Numbered from the stretch's first letter, positions 1 to 7,567 are shown. The stretch: 64,000 nucleotides of DNA from RHLJ01 sp965242845 (GCA_965242845.1 CBDETC010000003.1:1364001-1428000); one strand, 5' to 3'. Numbers and translations are program-made. Notes: a model not told the origin generated them from the sequence alone.

Positions 1-260
1 GCGTGACTTAAAAATGCTTTCATCCCTGTAATCCCAGAAAAAGGAAGCCCGGAAAGACCTCCCATCATAAATGGACCAGGACCTGCAAATAAATCATAAA
101 ATGGAGCAAACATATTATTTACTTCATCACTACAAAAAGAAGTAGCCCAAATAGTGGATTTTAAATCCAGTTTCTTGTGGACAAGATCTGTAATAATCTT
201 TGTTTCCAATTCCGTAATTCTAATTGCAGAAGGGTAGTGCTTTGGAATGGTAGTATGCAT
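1..260 (-). CDS. LCIB/C-type (theta/beta-like) carbonic anhydrase, N-terminal part
   Basis: Partial gene: the start is ATG at 260 and the reading frame runs off the left edge after about 86 codons, with an in-frame stop just upstream of the start. Around residues 40-46 it has the zinc/dyad-like motif TSFCSDEVNN (Cys43, Asp45). Residues about 66-86 form a Gly-rich stretch, GGLSGLPFSGITG, ending in a His (LSHA). This pattern matches my memory of the limiting-CO2-inducible LCIB/C family (Cys-Gly-His-rich carbonic anhydrases of algae and bacteria), where Cys and His bind zinc. It diverges from sbtA-sbtB, a bicarbonate transporter pair, which fits CO2/bicarbonate interconversion. Activity cannot be judged because the C-terminal half, with the remaining ligand, is missing. 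No clear ribosome binding site is visible. Confidence 0.6.
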   Translation of the reverse strand, partial: MHTTIPKHYPSAIRITELETKIITDLVHKKLDLKSTIWATSFCSDEVNNMFAPFYDLFAGPGPFMMGGLSGLPFSGITGMKAFLSH

Positions 261-411
261 ATAAATACTGGTGGCTACTTATTTCGGGTTTGAATATAGA
301 GTATGTTTGCTAACATTAGTAAAAAAAACCAGGGCCTTTTTAATCGAAGAAAGGAACTCAGTTTTTTTTAGTAATTTTTGGGGCTTTAAAAACTGACTAC
401 ATCTACTGATA

Positions 412-1368
412 ATGGAATCTTTATTATCCAATTTTGCATCCCCGGTCGTCCTTGCCTTTGTACTGGGAATTTTAGCCAAGACATTTAAAAGCGACCTTGA
501 AATTCCCAAACCGCTTTATCAAGGTTTATCTATTTACTTGTTGTTAGCTATTGGACTGAAAGGAGGGGTGGAACTGAGTAAGACCCCTTTTAGTGAGTTT
601 ATGTGGCCTGCGGCTGCTACTCTGTTACTTGGTGTGCTAACCCCATTAATTGCGTATGCTGTACTTCGGTATATAGGGAAAATGGATTTAATTAATGCCT
701 CTGCAGTGGCGGCACATTATGGATCGGTTTCCGCAGTTACCTTTATAGCTTCTGTAAGCTACATGGAAGCACAAGGATTAAGCCCGGAAGGGTTCATGCC
801 CACACTTGTGGCGATCCTTGAAGTTCCGGGAATAATTGTGGCCCTAATGATCCCTCAGCTAATGGGTACAAATAAAGGCTCCTTTAAAAAGGCATTACAT
901 GAGGTGGTTACCGGGAGTAGTATCATTCTGCTTTTAGGTGGATTAACTATTGGGTTCATAGCCGGACCCGGGAAATTTGAATCGGTAGAACCTTTCTTTG
1001 TAAGTGGGTTTCAAGGAGCGTTAGTATTATTCTTACTAGAGCTGGGGATGGTCACAGCGCGTCGTCTTCAGGATTTGAAAAAAGTAGGGTTCTTTCTACT
1101 TGGCTTTGGGATTATCGTCCCTATTCTTTTTGGCTTGATGGCAGTATGGATAGGGCAAATGGCGGGACTAAGTATAGCTGGGTCTGCGGTACTTGCGGCT
1201 ATGGTTTCCAGTGGATCTTATATAGCAGCTCCTGCAGCGGTAAGAATTGCCTTACCAAAAGCGAGCCCTACCTTATATCTAACAGCATCATTAGGAATTA
1301 CTTTCCCATTCAATATCGCATTGGGAATACCATTATATCTTTACTTAGCTAATTTAATTGGAGGATGA
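412..1368 (+). CDS. sbtA: SbtA-type sodium-dependent bicarbonate permease
   Basis: Inner-membrane protein of 318 residues made almost entirely of hydrophobic helices. The sequence matches the Sbt_1 family (sodium-dependent bicarbonate symporters first known from cyanobacteria): an early helix-breaking LAIGLKGGVELS segment, AAHYGSVSAVTF around residues 100-111, and a C-terminal repeat with MVSSGSYIAAPAAVRIA. It is shorter than cyanobacterial SbtA (about 370), mainly in the central cytoplasmic loop. The gene ends inside the ribosome binding site of the next gene, a PII-like SbtB, so the two are translationally linked. The expected role is uptake of bicarbonate with sodium, here probably for anaplerotic carboxylations since no Calvin-cycle gene is in view. 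The substrate is inferred from the family. Confidence 0.85.
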   Translation: MESLLSNFASPVVLAFVLGILAKTFKSDLEIPKPLYQGLSIYLLLAIGLKGGVELSKTPFSEFMWPAAATLLLGVLTPLIAYAVLRYIGKMDLINASAVAAHYGSVSAVTFIASVSYMEAQGLSPEGFMPTLVAILEVPGIIVALMIPQLMGTNKGSFKKALHEVVTGSSIILLLGGLTIGFIAGPGKFESVEPFFVSGFQGALVLFLLELGMVTARRLQDLKKVGFFLLGFGIIVPILFGLMAVWIGQMAGLSIAGSAVLAAMVSSGSYIAAPAAVRIALPKASPTLYLTASLGITFPFNIALGIPLYLYLANLIGG

Positions 1369-1369
1369 T

Positions 1370-1672
1370 ATGGCTTTAACAGAATTATATTTAGTAACCA
1401 TAATTACAGAGCGCATATTCAGAGATGATATCATCGAGGAGATTAAATCTTTTGGAGCTACTGGTTATACCTTAACCGATACCACTGGTGCAGGATCCAG
1501 AGGCGTTAGGGCCAGCGACTGGGAAGGAAAGAATGTGAAAATTGAGGTAGTAGTTAACAAAGAAGTAGGGGACAAAATAATAGATGCAGTCGCCGATAAA
1601 TACTTCGAAAACTACTCCGTAATTGCCTATGTCTACCCCGTCAGAGTAGTAAGGGGTGATAAATATATTTGA
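1370..1672 (+). CDS. sbtB: SbtB-like PII family regulator
   Basis: A 100-residue PII-fold protein. The start chosen is ATG at 1370, five bases after a GGAGG Shine-Dalgarno that overlaps the end of sbtA; a TTG four codons upstream is less likely. The sequence runs ALTELYLVTIITE (first strand), a GATGYTLTDTTGAGSRG loop region, then IEVVVNKEVGDKIIDAV and a final VIAYVYPVRVV strand, the usual PII-like order. In cyanobacteria SbtB binds adenine nucleotides including cAMP and AMP and controls SbtA by sitting on its cytoplasmic face. The cyanobacterial C-terminal cysteine loop (CGPxGC) is absent: the protein ends in GDKYI. It overlaps the sbtA operon mRNA and is almost certainly its dedicated regulator. 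Confidence 0.85.
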   Translation: MALTELYLVTIITERIFRDDIIEEIKSFGATGYTLTDTTGAGSRGVRASDWEGKNVKIEVVVNKEVGDKIIDAVADKYFENYSVIAYVYPVRVVRGDKYI

Positions 1673-1739
1673 TAGCTCTTCTCTTTTCTGATGTTCCGCC
1701 TCTCAAAACCACCAGAATAATGTGAAATCTGTTGATTTT

Positions 1740-1763
1740 GGAACCGCTTCTCAAAGCGGTTCC
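1740..1763. repeat. Perfect 10-bp stem-loop downstream of sbtB
   Basis: GGAACCGCTT and its exact reverse complement AAGCGGTTCC are separated by a CTCA loop, 67 bases after the sbtB stop. No run of T follows, so it is not a classical terminator; it could stop or stabilise the sbtAB transcript. A degenerate relative (GGTACCGCTTTTTAAAGC) lies near 1816-1833. The rest of the 345-base gap 1673-2017 shows no coding potential that I can support. Confidence 0.6.
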
Positions 1764-2017
1764 ATGCTAAATCCAATGTTAACATAATGTTAATTAATCC
1801 TATCGATTTAGGATTGGTACCGCTTTTTAAAGCTCATAGAGCATCATAGAATAGTACTGAGTAGGTAATAGAGCTTTCCTATAGCTTGTTTACAAAAAAA
1901 AGTCCCGAACTTTGTTTCGAAAAATCAGGACGGCGATAAATCATCACAAACAAGAACAACAACAGAACTACTAAGAGAGCCGCACTGGTCAAGATTAAAC
2001 GATTAGAGGAGAAAACC

Positions 2018-2443
2018 ATGAAAAAACTCTACACATATACCTTACTATTACTAAGCACCTTATTTCTAGGAACACTTTCAAATAGTTCCAATGCACAGGA
2101 AAGCGAATTGCTCGTTACCTATGAGCTGAATGCTTTTGAGAAGCTGAACGTATCCCTCAAAAACACCGAGGTCATCATCATCATGAGTTCACGCAACCAG
2201 GTGATTGTTCAGGGCGACTCACTCACTCAGGAACAATTTTCATACGATCAGGAAAATGGAGAGCTCTTATTAAGCTCAAATAAAGAGCTAGCGCCAACCC
2301 GAATCGTAATTGAGACTGAAGCATTGACTTCGCTAACTACTCAGGATACAGGTAAAATATACCTGGTAGGTAAGGAAAGAAAGACTTTGGGAATTGCGAA
2401 TTCCACGTTATTCACTTTCAATTCTGTATCCGCAGAGAACTAA
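2018..2443 (+). CDS. Small exported protein, DUF2807-like fragment
   Basis: 141 residues with a signal peptide (MKKLYTYTLLLLSTLF, cleavage likely after SNAQ) and a good AGGAGA ribosome binding site. The mature part, starting LNAFEKLNVSLKNTEVIIIM, resembles the opening of the GIN/DUF2807 beta-helical domain common in Bacteroidota envelope proteins, in which strands repeat with short acidic turns. DUF2807 proteins are usually 200 residues or more, so this one is short and may be a truncated or minimal version. No catalytic motif is seen. It stands alone between sbtB and the helicase, and its function is unknown. Confidence 0.65.
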   Translation: MKKLYTYTLLLLSTLFLGTLSNSSNAQESELLVTYELNAFEKLNVSLKNTEVIIIMSSRNQVIVQGDSLTQEQFSYDQENGELLLSSNKELAPTRIVIETEALTSLTTQDTGKIYLVGKERKTLGIANSTLFTFNSVSAEN

Positions 2444-2487
2444 AATTAGAGAACGTTAAATACTGAAAGGTTAAGCCATTAATTCCT

Positions 2488-2495
2488 TATCTTTA
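2488..2495 (+). promoter_or_regulatory. Possible -7 element of the helicase promoter
   Basis: TATCTTTA is one base from the Bacteroidota -7 consensus TAnnTTTG and lies about 200 bases before the DEAD-box helicase start. No convincing TTG appears at the expected -33 position, so the call is tentative. If correct, the helicase mRNA has a leader of about 195 bases. Confidence 0.3.
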
Positions 2496-2535
2496 GCGCT
2501 CATTTGTGAGTTCTGATAAGACTGGAATAATTGAT

Positions 2536-2594
2536 CCATTGAATTAATGGTAAAACCTTTCAGGTTTAGAACAACCATTCCTTGAAAAAGGAAT
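2536..2594 (+). promoter_or_regulatory. Three consecutive hairpins in the helicase 5' leader
   Basis: Three stem-loops follow one another: CCATT/AATGG (2536-2550), AAACCT/AGGTTT with a three-base loop (2553-2567), and ATTCCTT/AAGGAAT closed by a GAAA tetraloop (2577-2594). They sit in the long gap before the DEAD-box RNA helicase gene. Structured leaders are common on cold-inducible helicase mRNAs, where the helicase or temperature controls its own translation. That role here is inference. Confidence 0.5.
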
Positions 2595-2698
2595 CTGAAT
2601 CAAGCAGTCGAGCTTGCCTCTTGTCTCCGCTCACCTAATCATAATCCCGGCGAGAGGATCACCATTGAGTGATATTCAACTTGGGGAAACTATATTAT

Positions 2699-4372
2699 AT
2701 GTCCACTTTTAATGAATTGGGGTTACAGGAAGATGTTCTTGAAGCCATCGAACTACTAGGCTTTGAAACCCCAACCAAAGTACAGGAACTTGCTATTCCT
2801 ACAATATTAAACTCAGAAAGAGATTTAATTGCATTAGCACAAACAGGTACCGGAAAAACTGGAGCCTTTGGATTACCATCCATTCAGATGGTGGATCCTG
2901 AATTAAAAAATGTTCAGGTTTTGGTTCTTTCTCCAACCAGAGAGTTGGCCATACAGATTGCAAAGGACCTTAAATCTTTCGCCAAAAAGAGAAAAGGAGT
3001 GACTACCGTTGCAGTATATGGTGGGGCTAATATTTCAACACAAATTAAGGCACTCAAAAATGGGTGCCAGGTTGTTGTTGGGACACCCGGTCGTACTCTT
3101 GATTTGATTAAAAGAAACAAGCTAGATGTCTCTGATATCAGAACGCTGGTTCTCGACGAAGCTGATGAAATGTTGAATATGGGCTTCCAGGATGAACTGG
3201 ATGCCATTCTGGAAAACACACCCGAAGAAAAAAGGACCTTTCTTTTTTCAGCCACCATGCCCAAGCCCATTGCTAAGATGGCCAAGAAATACATGGCAGA
3301 TCCAGAGGAGATCGAAGTTGGTGAACGAAATTCCGGAGCCAAAAATGTAGAGCACCATTTTTATATGGTTCATGCTAAAGATCGTTTTGAAGCCTTAAAA
3401 CGAACAGTGGATATGAATCCGAAGATTTATGGCATCATATTTTGTAGAACCAGATACGAAACAGCTGAAATTTCGGCAAAGCTTACCAGGGATGGTTACG
3501 ACGTAGATTACTTAAATGGTGACTTATCTCAGGCTCAAAGAGACGATGTAATGAATCGGTTTCGAACCAAAGAATTACAGTTACTTGTTGCAACGGATGT
3601 TGCTGCTCGGGGCTTGGATGTTGATAACCTCACTCATGTAATCAACTTCAATTTACCGGATGACCTGGAAGTTTATGTCCACCGAAGCGGAAGAACCGGA
3701 AGAGCAGGGAACTCAGGGATTTCTATAGCAATCGTTCACACCAGGGAGATGAGGAGAATCAGAAGCCTGGAAAAAATGATTGGGAAGAGCTTCATCAAAA
3801 AAGAAATGCCTACTGGTGAAGAGATATGTGCGATTAGGATGCTGGATTTGATTGACAAGGTGAAGGAAACCGAAGTTAATGAAGAACAAATTCAGAAGTT
3901 TCTTCCTGAAGCAGTAGAAAAGCTTTCAGATTTAAGTCGAGAGGAGTTAATTAAGCATTTCCTATCTGTAGAATTCAATCAATTCCTCGATTACTACCAA
4001 AATTCAAGAGATTTAAATACTTCTCCGGCCAAAGAACGAAAAGGAGACAGGAATAAAGGTAGAGGACAAGATTTTGATCGATACTTCATCAATTTGGGAA
4101 AAAGAGATGGGCTGAATCCTGTTCGTTTGATGGGACTGGTAAATGAAACACTAAAAGGTACCAAGCCAGATTTCGGTAAAATTGATGTTCAACTAAATTT
4201 CTCCTTTTTTGAAGTGGAAAAAGGTTACCAGAAAAACCTGATCAACAGTGTAAAAGGAGTGTCTTTTGAGGGAAGAGAAGTAGTAGTCGAACCTAGCGAC
4301 AAAGACCCCGGGAAGAAGGTTAGAAAACGATCAAACAAAAAGAACAAAGGAAAGGGTAAACGCAGAAGGTAA
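2699..4372 (+). CDS. deaD: DEAD-box ATP-dependent RNA helicase with DbpA-type RNA-binding domain
   Basis: About 557 residues from ATG at 2699, preceded by GGGGA; an in-frame GTG ten codons upstream is less likely. All helicase motifs are present in order: Q motif TPTKVQE, I AQTGTGKT, Ia PTRELA, Ib TPGR, II DEAD, III SAT, IV IIFCRT, V ATDVAARGLDV and VI YVHRSGRTGRAG. After a linker comes a DbpA-like RNA-binding domain (from YFINLGKRDGLNP to the glutamate-rich strand FFEVEKG), then a Lys/Arg-rich tail of about 20 residues. This is the architecture of DeaD/CsdA helicases, which unwind short RNA duplexes in ribosome assembly and cold adaptation. The stop overlaps the next start (TAATG), so the following ATP-grasp gene is translationally coupled. 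Confidence 0.93.
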   Translation: MSTFNELGLQEDVLEAIELLGFETPTKVQELAIPTILNSERDLIALAQTGTGKTGAFGLPSIQMVDPELKNVQVLVLSPTRELAIQIAKDLKSFAKKRKGVTTVAVYGGANISTQIKALKNGCQVVVGTPGRTLDLIKRNKLDVSDIRTLVLDEADEMLNMGFQDELDAILENTPEEKRTFLFSATMPKPIAKMAKKYMADPEEIEVGERNSGAKNVEHHFYMVHAKDRFEALKRTVDMNPKIYGIIFCRTRYETAEISAKLTRDGYDVDYLNGDLSQAQRDDVMNRFRTKELQLLVATDVAARGLDVDNLTHVINFNLPDDLEVYVHRSGRTGRAGNSGISIAIVHTREMRRIRSLEKMIGKSFIKKEMPTGEEICAIRMLDLIDKVKETEVNEEQIQKFLPEAVEKLSDLSREELIKHFLSVEFNQFLDYYQNSRDLNTSPAKERKGDRNKGRGQDFDRYFINLGKRDGLNPVRLMGLVNETLKGTKPDFGKIDVQLNFSFFEVEKGYQKNLINSVKGVSFEGREVVVEPSDKDPGKKVRKRSNKKNKGKGKRRR

Positions 4373-5274
4373 TGAGTACTTATGATGTCGTAATCTTAAC
4401 GGAATCAAGGTATCTACATCCCGAAGACCAAAGCGAATATGTACAGAATATTCTGCTTGAAGATGGTTTGCTGCAAAAAGCTTTCGAAGATCTGGGGCTT
4501 AAATCAACCCGGGTAGATTGGGCTGATCCTGACTTTGATTGGGAATCGACCAGGGCTGCTATTTTCAGAACTACCTGGGATTATTTTGATCGATTTGATG
4601 AGTTCAAAAACTGGTTAAACCACGTAGAGCTAAAAACTGAGTTCATAAATCCTATTTCACAAATTCGTTGGAATATGGATAAATGGTATCTCAAGGACTT
4701 GAAAGAGCGAGGAGTTCATATCGTTGAGACGAAGTACATCAAAAAAGGAACCACTAGAGATTTGCAATCCTTAATTGGAGAGACCAATTGGAAGGAGGTA
4801 ATTCTTAAGCCCACAATAGCTGGAGCAGCACGGCACACCTATCGAATCAACCTGGGAAATATCAATGAGTTTGAAGGGATATTTCGAAAGCTAATCGCAA
4901 ATGAGGATATGATGCTTCAACCATTTCAACACAATGTGATGGAAAGAGGGGAGGTATCATTGATGGTGATTGGTGGACAATACACACATAGCGTTCTCAA
5001 AAAGGGAAAAGAGGGAGACTTTAGAGTTCAGGATGATTTTGGAGGTACTTTACATCCTTATGAGCCTAATAGAGAGGAGATCGAATTAGCTGAACAGGTA
5101 GCCAAAGCCTGTGAACCTTTACCTGCTTACGCGAGGATTGATTTGATGTGGGATAATGAAGATAAGTTGGCTGTATCAGAAGTAGAGTTAATCGAACCAG
5201 AACTATGGTTTAGGAGAAAGCCGGAATCAGCTCAAAAACTAGCCCAGTGGGTAAAAGAAAAGGTGCTTGATTAA
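4372..5274 (+). CDS. ATP-grasp family ligase
   Basis: 300 residues; the start shares its A with the helicase stop. The N-terminal part (VVILTESRY, then IFRTTWDYFDRFDEF) is the pre-ATP-grasp region. The ATP-grasp fold follows, with VILKPTIAGAARHTYRI as nucleotide-binding lysine strand and loop, MLQPFQ, and the metal-binding end ARIDLMW...SEVELIEPELWF. This matches RimK/glutathione-synthetase-like ATP-grasp ligases (also seen in DcsG), which join a carboxylate to an amine via an acyl phosphate. Substrates cannot be told from sequence. Coupling to an RNA helicase is unusual and may only reflect shared transcription. Confidence 0.8.
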   Translation: MSTYDVVILTESRYLHPEDQSEYVQNILLEDGLLQKAFEDLGLKSTRVDWADPDFDWESTRAAIFRTTWDYFDRFDEFKNWLNHVELKTEFINPISQIRWNMDKWYLKDLKERGVHIVETKYIKKGTTRDLQSLIGETNWKEVILKPTIAGAARHTYRINLGNINEFEGIFRKLIANEDMMLQPFQHNVMERGEVSLMVIGGQYTHSVLKKGKEGDFRVQDDFGGTLHPYEPNREEIELAEQVAKACEPLPAYARIDLMWDNEDKLAVSEVELIEPELWFRRKPESAQKLAQWVKEKVLD

Positions 5275-5321
5275 CAAGCACCTTTAGATCATTAACGCTT
5301 GAAGCTAAAAAGTCTCTTATG

Positions 5322-5348
5322 GTCATCCTGAAACAAGTTCAGGATGAC
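5322..5348. repeat. Palindromic intergenic repeat (CATCCTGAA type)
   Basis: GTCATCCTGAA, loop ACAAG, TTCAGGATGAC: a perfect 11-bp inverted repeat between two convergent genes (ATP-grasp and YHS). The loop and inner stem recur in reverse orientation at 26011-26031, so this belongs to a dispersed repeat family. It could also serve as a terminator-like structure, though it has no T-run. Confidence 0.7.
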
Positions 5349-5365
5349 GGGAAAATTGGTATTCA

Positions 5366-5833
5366 TTAAAGCTTAAAGCTTTTGTCTTCCCAATTTTTCT
5401 CAGCCGCGGGATATAAATTAGCTTCATCCTTATTCCATCGAGGAAGAGTATTTACAAGTAGCTTATTGTAGAAGAGTAATAGCTTACCATCCAAGATTTT
5501 GTACGTCTTAGGATTCGCATCAGCGGTATACCCTTTACCCATAGCATATGCACACCATCCACCGTAAGCAGGCTCATATTTAGCAGGATCAGCTTTAAAC
5601 ATATCCAGGTTTTCCTGGCTGCTGAAGTAATAGGTAGCTCCGTTATAAGCGTGGCTTAGGTTTTCGTTTCCTTCCATTGGCTCGTCAGAAACAAAGTAGC
5701 TAACAGGGTCATAACCTTTAATAGCTATGCGATCGTCTCCAACATTAAGGTATTTGTTCTCCTCTGCTTCCTGTGCGATGGCAAAAGAACTAAACAGAAG
5801 TATTGAAAAAAGTGCAAGTAGTTGAGTTTTCAT
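5366..5833 (-). CDS. Exported YHS-domain protein
   Basis: 155 residues with a clear signal peptide (MKTQLLALFSILLFSSFAIAQ). The mature protein contains a YHS domain: IKGYDPVSYF, the aromatic core ATYYFSSQENLDMFKADPAKYEPAYGG, and WCAYAMGKGY with one cysteine. YHS domains are small metal-associated modules, often next to copper or heavy-metal proteins. This periplasmic version (also found as YHS domain-containing proteins in alpha-proteobacteria and Bacteroidota) has no defined reaction. A perfect 20-bp palindrome 28 bases upstream suggests it is regulated by a dimeric repressor. Confidence 0.85.
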   Translation of the reverse strand: MKTQLLALFSILLFSSFAIAQEAEENKYLNVGDDRIAIKGYDPVSYFVSDEPMEGNENLSHAYNGATYYFSSQENLDMFKADPAKYEPAYGGWCAYAMGKGYTADANPKTYKILDGKLLLFYNKLLVNTLPRWNKDEANLYPAAEKNWEDKSFKL

Positions 5834-5860
5834 AAGAAATCTATTTTTTAAAGTTTATAC

Positions 5861-5880
5861 ATCAATGTTATAACATTGAT
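5861..5880. promoter_or_regulatory. Perfect 20-bp palindrome, likely operator of the YHS gene
   Basis: ATCAATGTTA followed directly by its reverse complement TAACATTGAT, 28-47 bases upstream of the YHS gene start. It has no spacer and an AT-rich centre, typical of an operator for a homodimeric regulator and not an RNA hairpin, since there is no loop. I cannot name the regulator family. Confidence 0.5.
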
Positions 5881-5982
5881 TAAAAATATGCTCATAGTTT
5901 TTGACAATGCCGAGCATAGTTAAACTGAGACTAACTTAACTCACCAATTAGAGGAAATAATCACAAAAGAAAAACTTTTGTG

Positions 5983-6681
5983 TTAGTTACCCGGGCAAAT
6001 AGATGGTGTTAGTTCCAGATTCTGAGCCTGAGTATCGGTTACAGCCTGGTGACTCAAAACCATACGATCGATAGCATGACCGTTTGACCGACCTGAAATC
6101 AGAAGGGTATAGGTGCCACTTGTTGAAAATGTAGCAAACACCTGGTGTGGATCATTATCGGAGGTATTTGCATCCCAATGCCAGCTGCCTAAGGTATTCA
6201 TATATATTTTGAACCATCCATCTGATCCTGCTCCTTCGGGATTCGGGGATTTACCAGAGCCATGTGGGTAAACAATTGCATTCCCATTTTTTATGGCAAA
6301 GAAATCATCGGCATCAGGGATTTTAAGCCAATTGTCGTTGTGCTCGGTGTTATTGTCGCCAATACCGATGCGTGATCTCCAGTTAAAGCGATAAGTTCCC
6401 GGAGTTTCTATATGAATCTTATAAGAGATGGTTCCAACTCCGGGAGTACCGAAGTTGTCTGTTCCATTCCACTGTAGGTAACCTGAACCAGTATACCCAG
6501 CAAAATCAGTTTCAATGAGCCAGTCGTTAGGCACACTATCTTTTTCTGCTTCAATTATGGCAATTCCATTTACTTCGAGGATATCTCCCTCAGAACAAGC
6601 TCTTGGTGTTTTTTCAGTTGGAGAGTCAGAGGAGCAGGAGACGCTCAACAGTAAAAGGAGTAAGATGAGTGAGTATTTCAT
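5983..6681 (-). CDS. Lipoprotein with carbohydrate-binding-like beta-sandwich
   Basis: 232 residues with a lipoprotein signal (LLLLSVSCSS, lipidated Cys16). The mature protein opens with VNGIAIIEAEKDSV and continues with WNGTDNFGTPGVGTISYKI, PGTYRFNWRSRIG and GTYTLLISGRSNGHAIDRMVL. This is the typical strand pattern of CBM6/CBM35-like or GH115 C-terminal beta-sandwiches, where an early Glu and late Asp bind calcium or sugar. It has no catalytic domain. It would sit on the outer membrane or in the periplasm, binding glycan, consistent with GH16 enzymes 6 kb away. The family assignment is by pattern only. Confidence 0.6.
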   Translation of the reverse strand: MKYSLILLLLLLSVSCSSDSPTEKTPRACSEGDILEVNGIAIIEAEKDSVPNDWLIETDFAGYTGSGYLQWNGTDNFGTPGVGTISYKIHIETPGTYRFNWRSRIGIGDNNTEHNDNWLKIPDADDFFAIKNGNAIVYPHGSGKSPNPEGAGSDGWFKIYMNTLGSWHWDANTSDNDPHQVFATFSTSGTYTLLISGRSNGHAIDRMVLSHQAVTDTQAQNLELTPSICPGN

Positions 6682-6756
6682 GTATGTGCAAAAGTGAATG
6701 AATTAGAAAGTATCATTTCACTTTTGCAGTTGCCAGCGTGAGAAATCTTATCAGAG

Positions 6757-7239
6757 TTAGAGCTTGGTGGGGTTTGGGGCGTCCCCATAAACCTCTTCAG
6801 GATCAAACACTTTTTCTGTCTCTTCAAAATGCAAAGCACCTTCTTTTTCGAAGAATTCTTCTCCAGTTGGAACACTTCGGTAGAAACATGAACGGTATCC
6901 TACGTGGCAACTGGCTCCATTTCCCTGAACCTCAACCCGAAGCCAAACACAATCCTGATCATCATCAATACGCATCTCTTTGATGATTTGGGTAAGTCCA
7001 GAGGTAGCTCCTTTGTGCCATAGTGTTTCTCTACTGCGGCTATAATACACTGCTTCTCCTAACTCGATGGTTTTTTTAAGAGCCTCTTCATTCATATATC
7101 CATGCATGAGTAACTCTCCTGAGGTATAATCAGTGGTTACAACAGGAATAAGTCCATCTTCCTGAAATTTTGGAGCCAGGTCCTTTTCTTCTTCAACCTG
7201 GTAAACAGAGATGCGCTTTTTAAATGTAATGTCTTTCAT
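6757..7239 (-). CDS. hisI: Phosphoribosyl-AMP cyclohydrolase
   Basis: 160 residues. It hydrolyses the ring of phosphoribosyl-AMP to ProFAR-type product in step 3 of histidine synthesis. The family motifs are all present: MHGYMNEEAL, YSRSRETLWHKGATSG, the metal-binding DDDQDCV, and the zinc-site CHVGYRSCFYR. HisI of this monofunctional type is usually 110-140 residues; extra residues occur at both ends (an N-terminal KRISVYQVEEEKDLAP and a tail DPEEVYGDAPNP). No HisE pyrophosphohydrolase domain is fused and no other his gene is nearby, so this gene is detached from a his operon. Confidence 0.93.
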   Translation of the reverse strand: MKDITFKKRISVYQVEEEKDLAPKFQEDGLIPVVTTDYTSGELLMHGYMNEEALKKTIELGEAVYYSRSRETLWHKGATSGLTQIIKEMRIDDDQDCVWLRVEVQGNGASCHVGYRSCFYRSVPTGEEFFEKEGALHFEETEKVFDPEEVYGDAPNPTKL

Positions 7240-7258
7240 TATAGATTATTTGTGACCC

Positions 7259-7302
7259 CTATTAACCAATAACATATGGCGTGAATAGTTATTCGTTAAT
7301 AG
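7259..7302. repeat. Palindromic repeat overlapping the 3' end of yidD
   Basis: CTATTAACCAATAAC (7259-7273) pairs with GTTATTCGTTAATAG (7288-7302) with one mismatch across a 14-base loop. The right arm encodes the last codons and stop of yidD. The GTTAATGGTTA-like arms recur at 12634-12667 and inside aguA at 27869-27901. Confidence 0.6.
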
Positions 7303-7567
7303 TGTTTGTGTCTTTTAATTTTTTCTTATTTGGGTTTCCAGGAACCGGGTCATGTCCATGACCACCCCAGGGGTGACAACGGCCAATTCTTTTTATTCCA
7401 AGCCATGTTCCTTTTAATGGTCCCCATTCGTTTACAGCTTCAATCATATACTGCGAACAGGTAGGGGAGTATCTACAACTACTTCCCAACCATGGAGAAA
7501 TAGCCAGTTGATAAAATCGCACTAAACCGGTAATGATTTTGCTAAATATGGTTACTAACAAATTCAT
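7289..7567 (-). CDS. yidD: Membrane protein insertion efficiency factor YidD
   Basis: 92 residues. It shows the full YidD signature: a hydrophobic amphipathic start (IITGLVRFYQLAISPWLG), then SSCRYSPTCSQYMIEA, GPLKGTWLGIKRIGRCHPWGGHGHDPVP. YidD helps YidC insert inner-membrane proteins. The usual neighbours (rnpA, yidC, rpmH) are absent; here it follows cysS with a 1-base overlap (TAATG) and so is translated with it. The last residues (TNTINE) are encoded by a dispersed palindromic repeat. Confidence 0.93.
   Translation of the reverse strand: MNLLVTIFSKIITGLVRFYQLAISPWLGSSCRYSPTCSQYMIEAVNEWGPLKGTWLGIKRIGRCHPWGGHGHDPVPGNPNKKKLKDTNTINE

Noticed and set aside
279..509. Minus-strand open frame across the sbtA start
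   Set aside because: Low-complexity translation with no family features; it overlaps the divergent promoter region and the well-supported sbtA start.
1880..1932. Terminator built on GTCC...GGAC downstream of sbtB
   Set aside because: Only four base pairs plus poorly matched A/T pairs; not enough to support a call.
2595..2698. tRNA or riboswitch in the helicase leader
   Set aside because: No cloverleaf, no TTCRA arm and no known riboswitch core could be matched by eye.
5281..5365. CRISPR or direct-repeat array
   Set aside because: The repeats in this window are dispersed single palindromes, not regularly spaced direct repeats; no cas genes are seen.
6738..6983. Plus-strand open frame over hisI
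   Set aside because: Antisense shadow of the conserved CHVGYRSC region of hisI.
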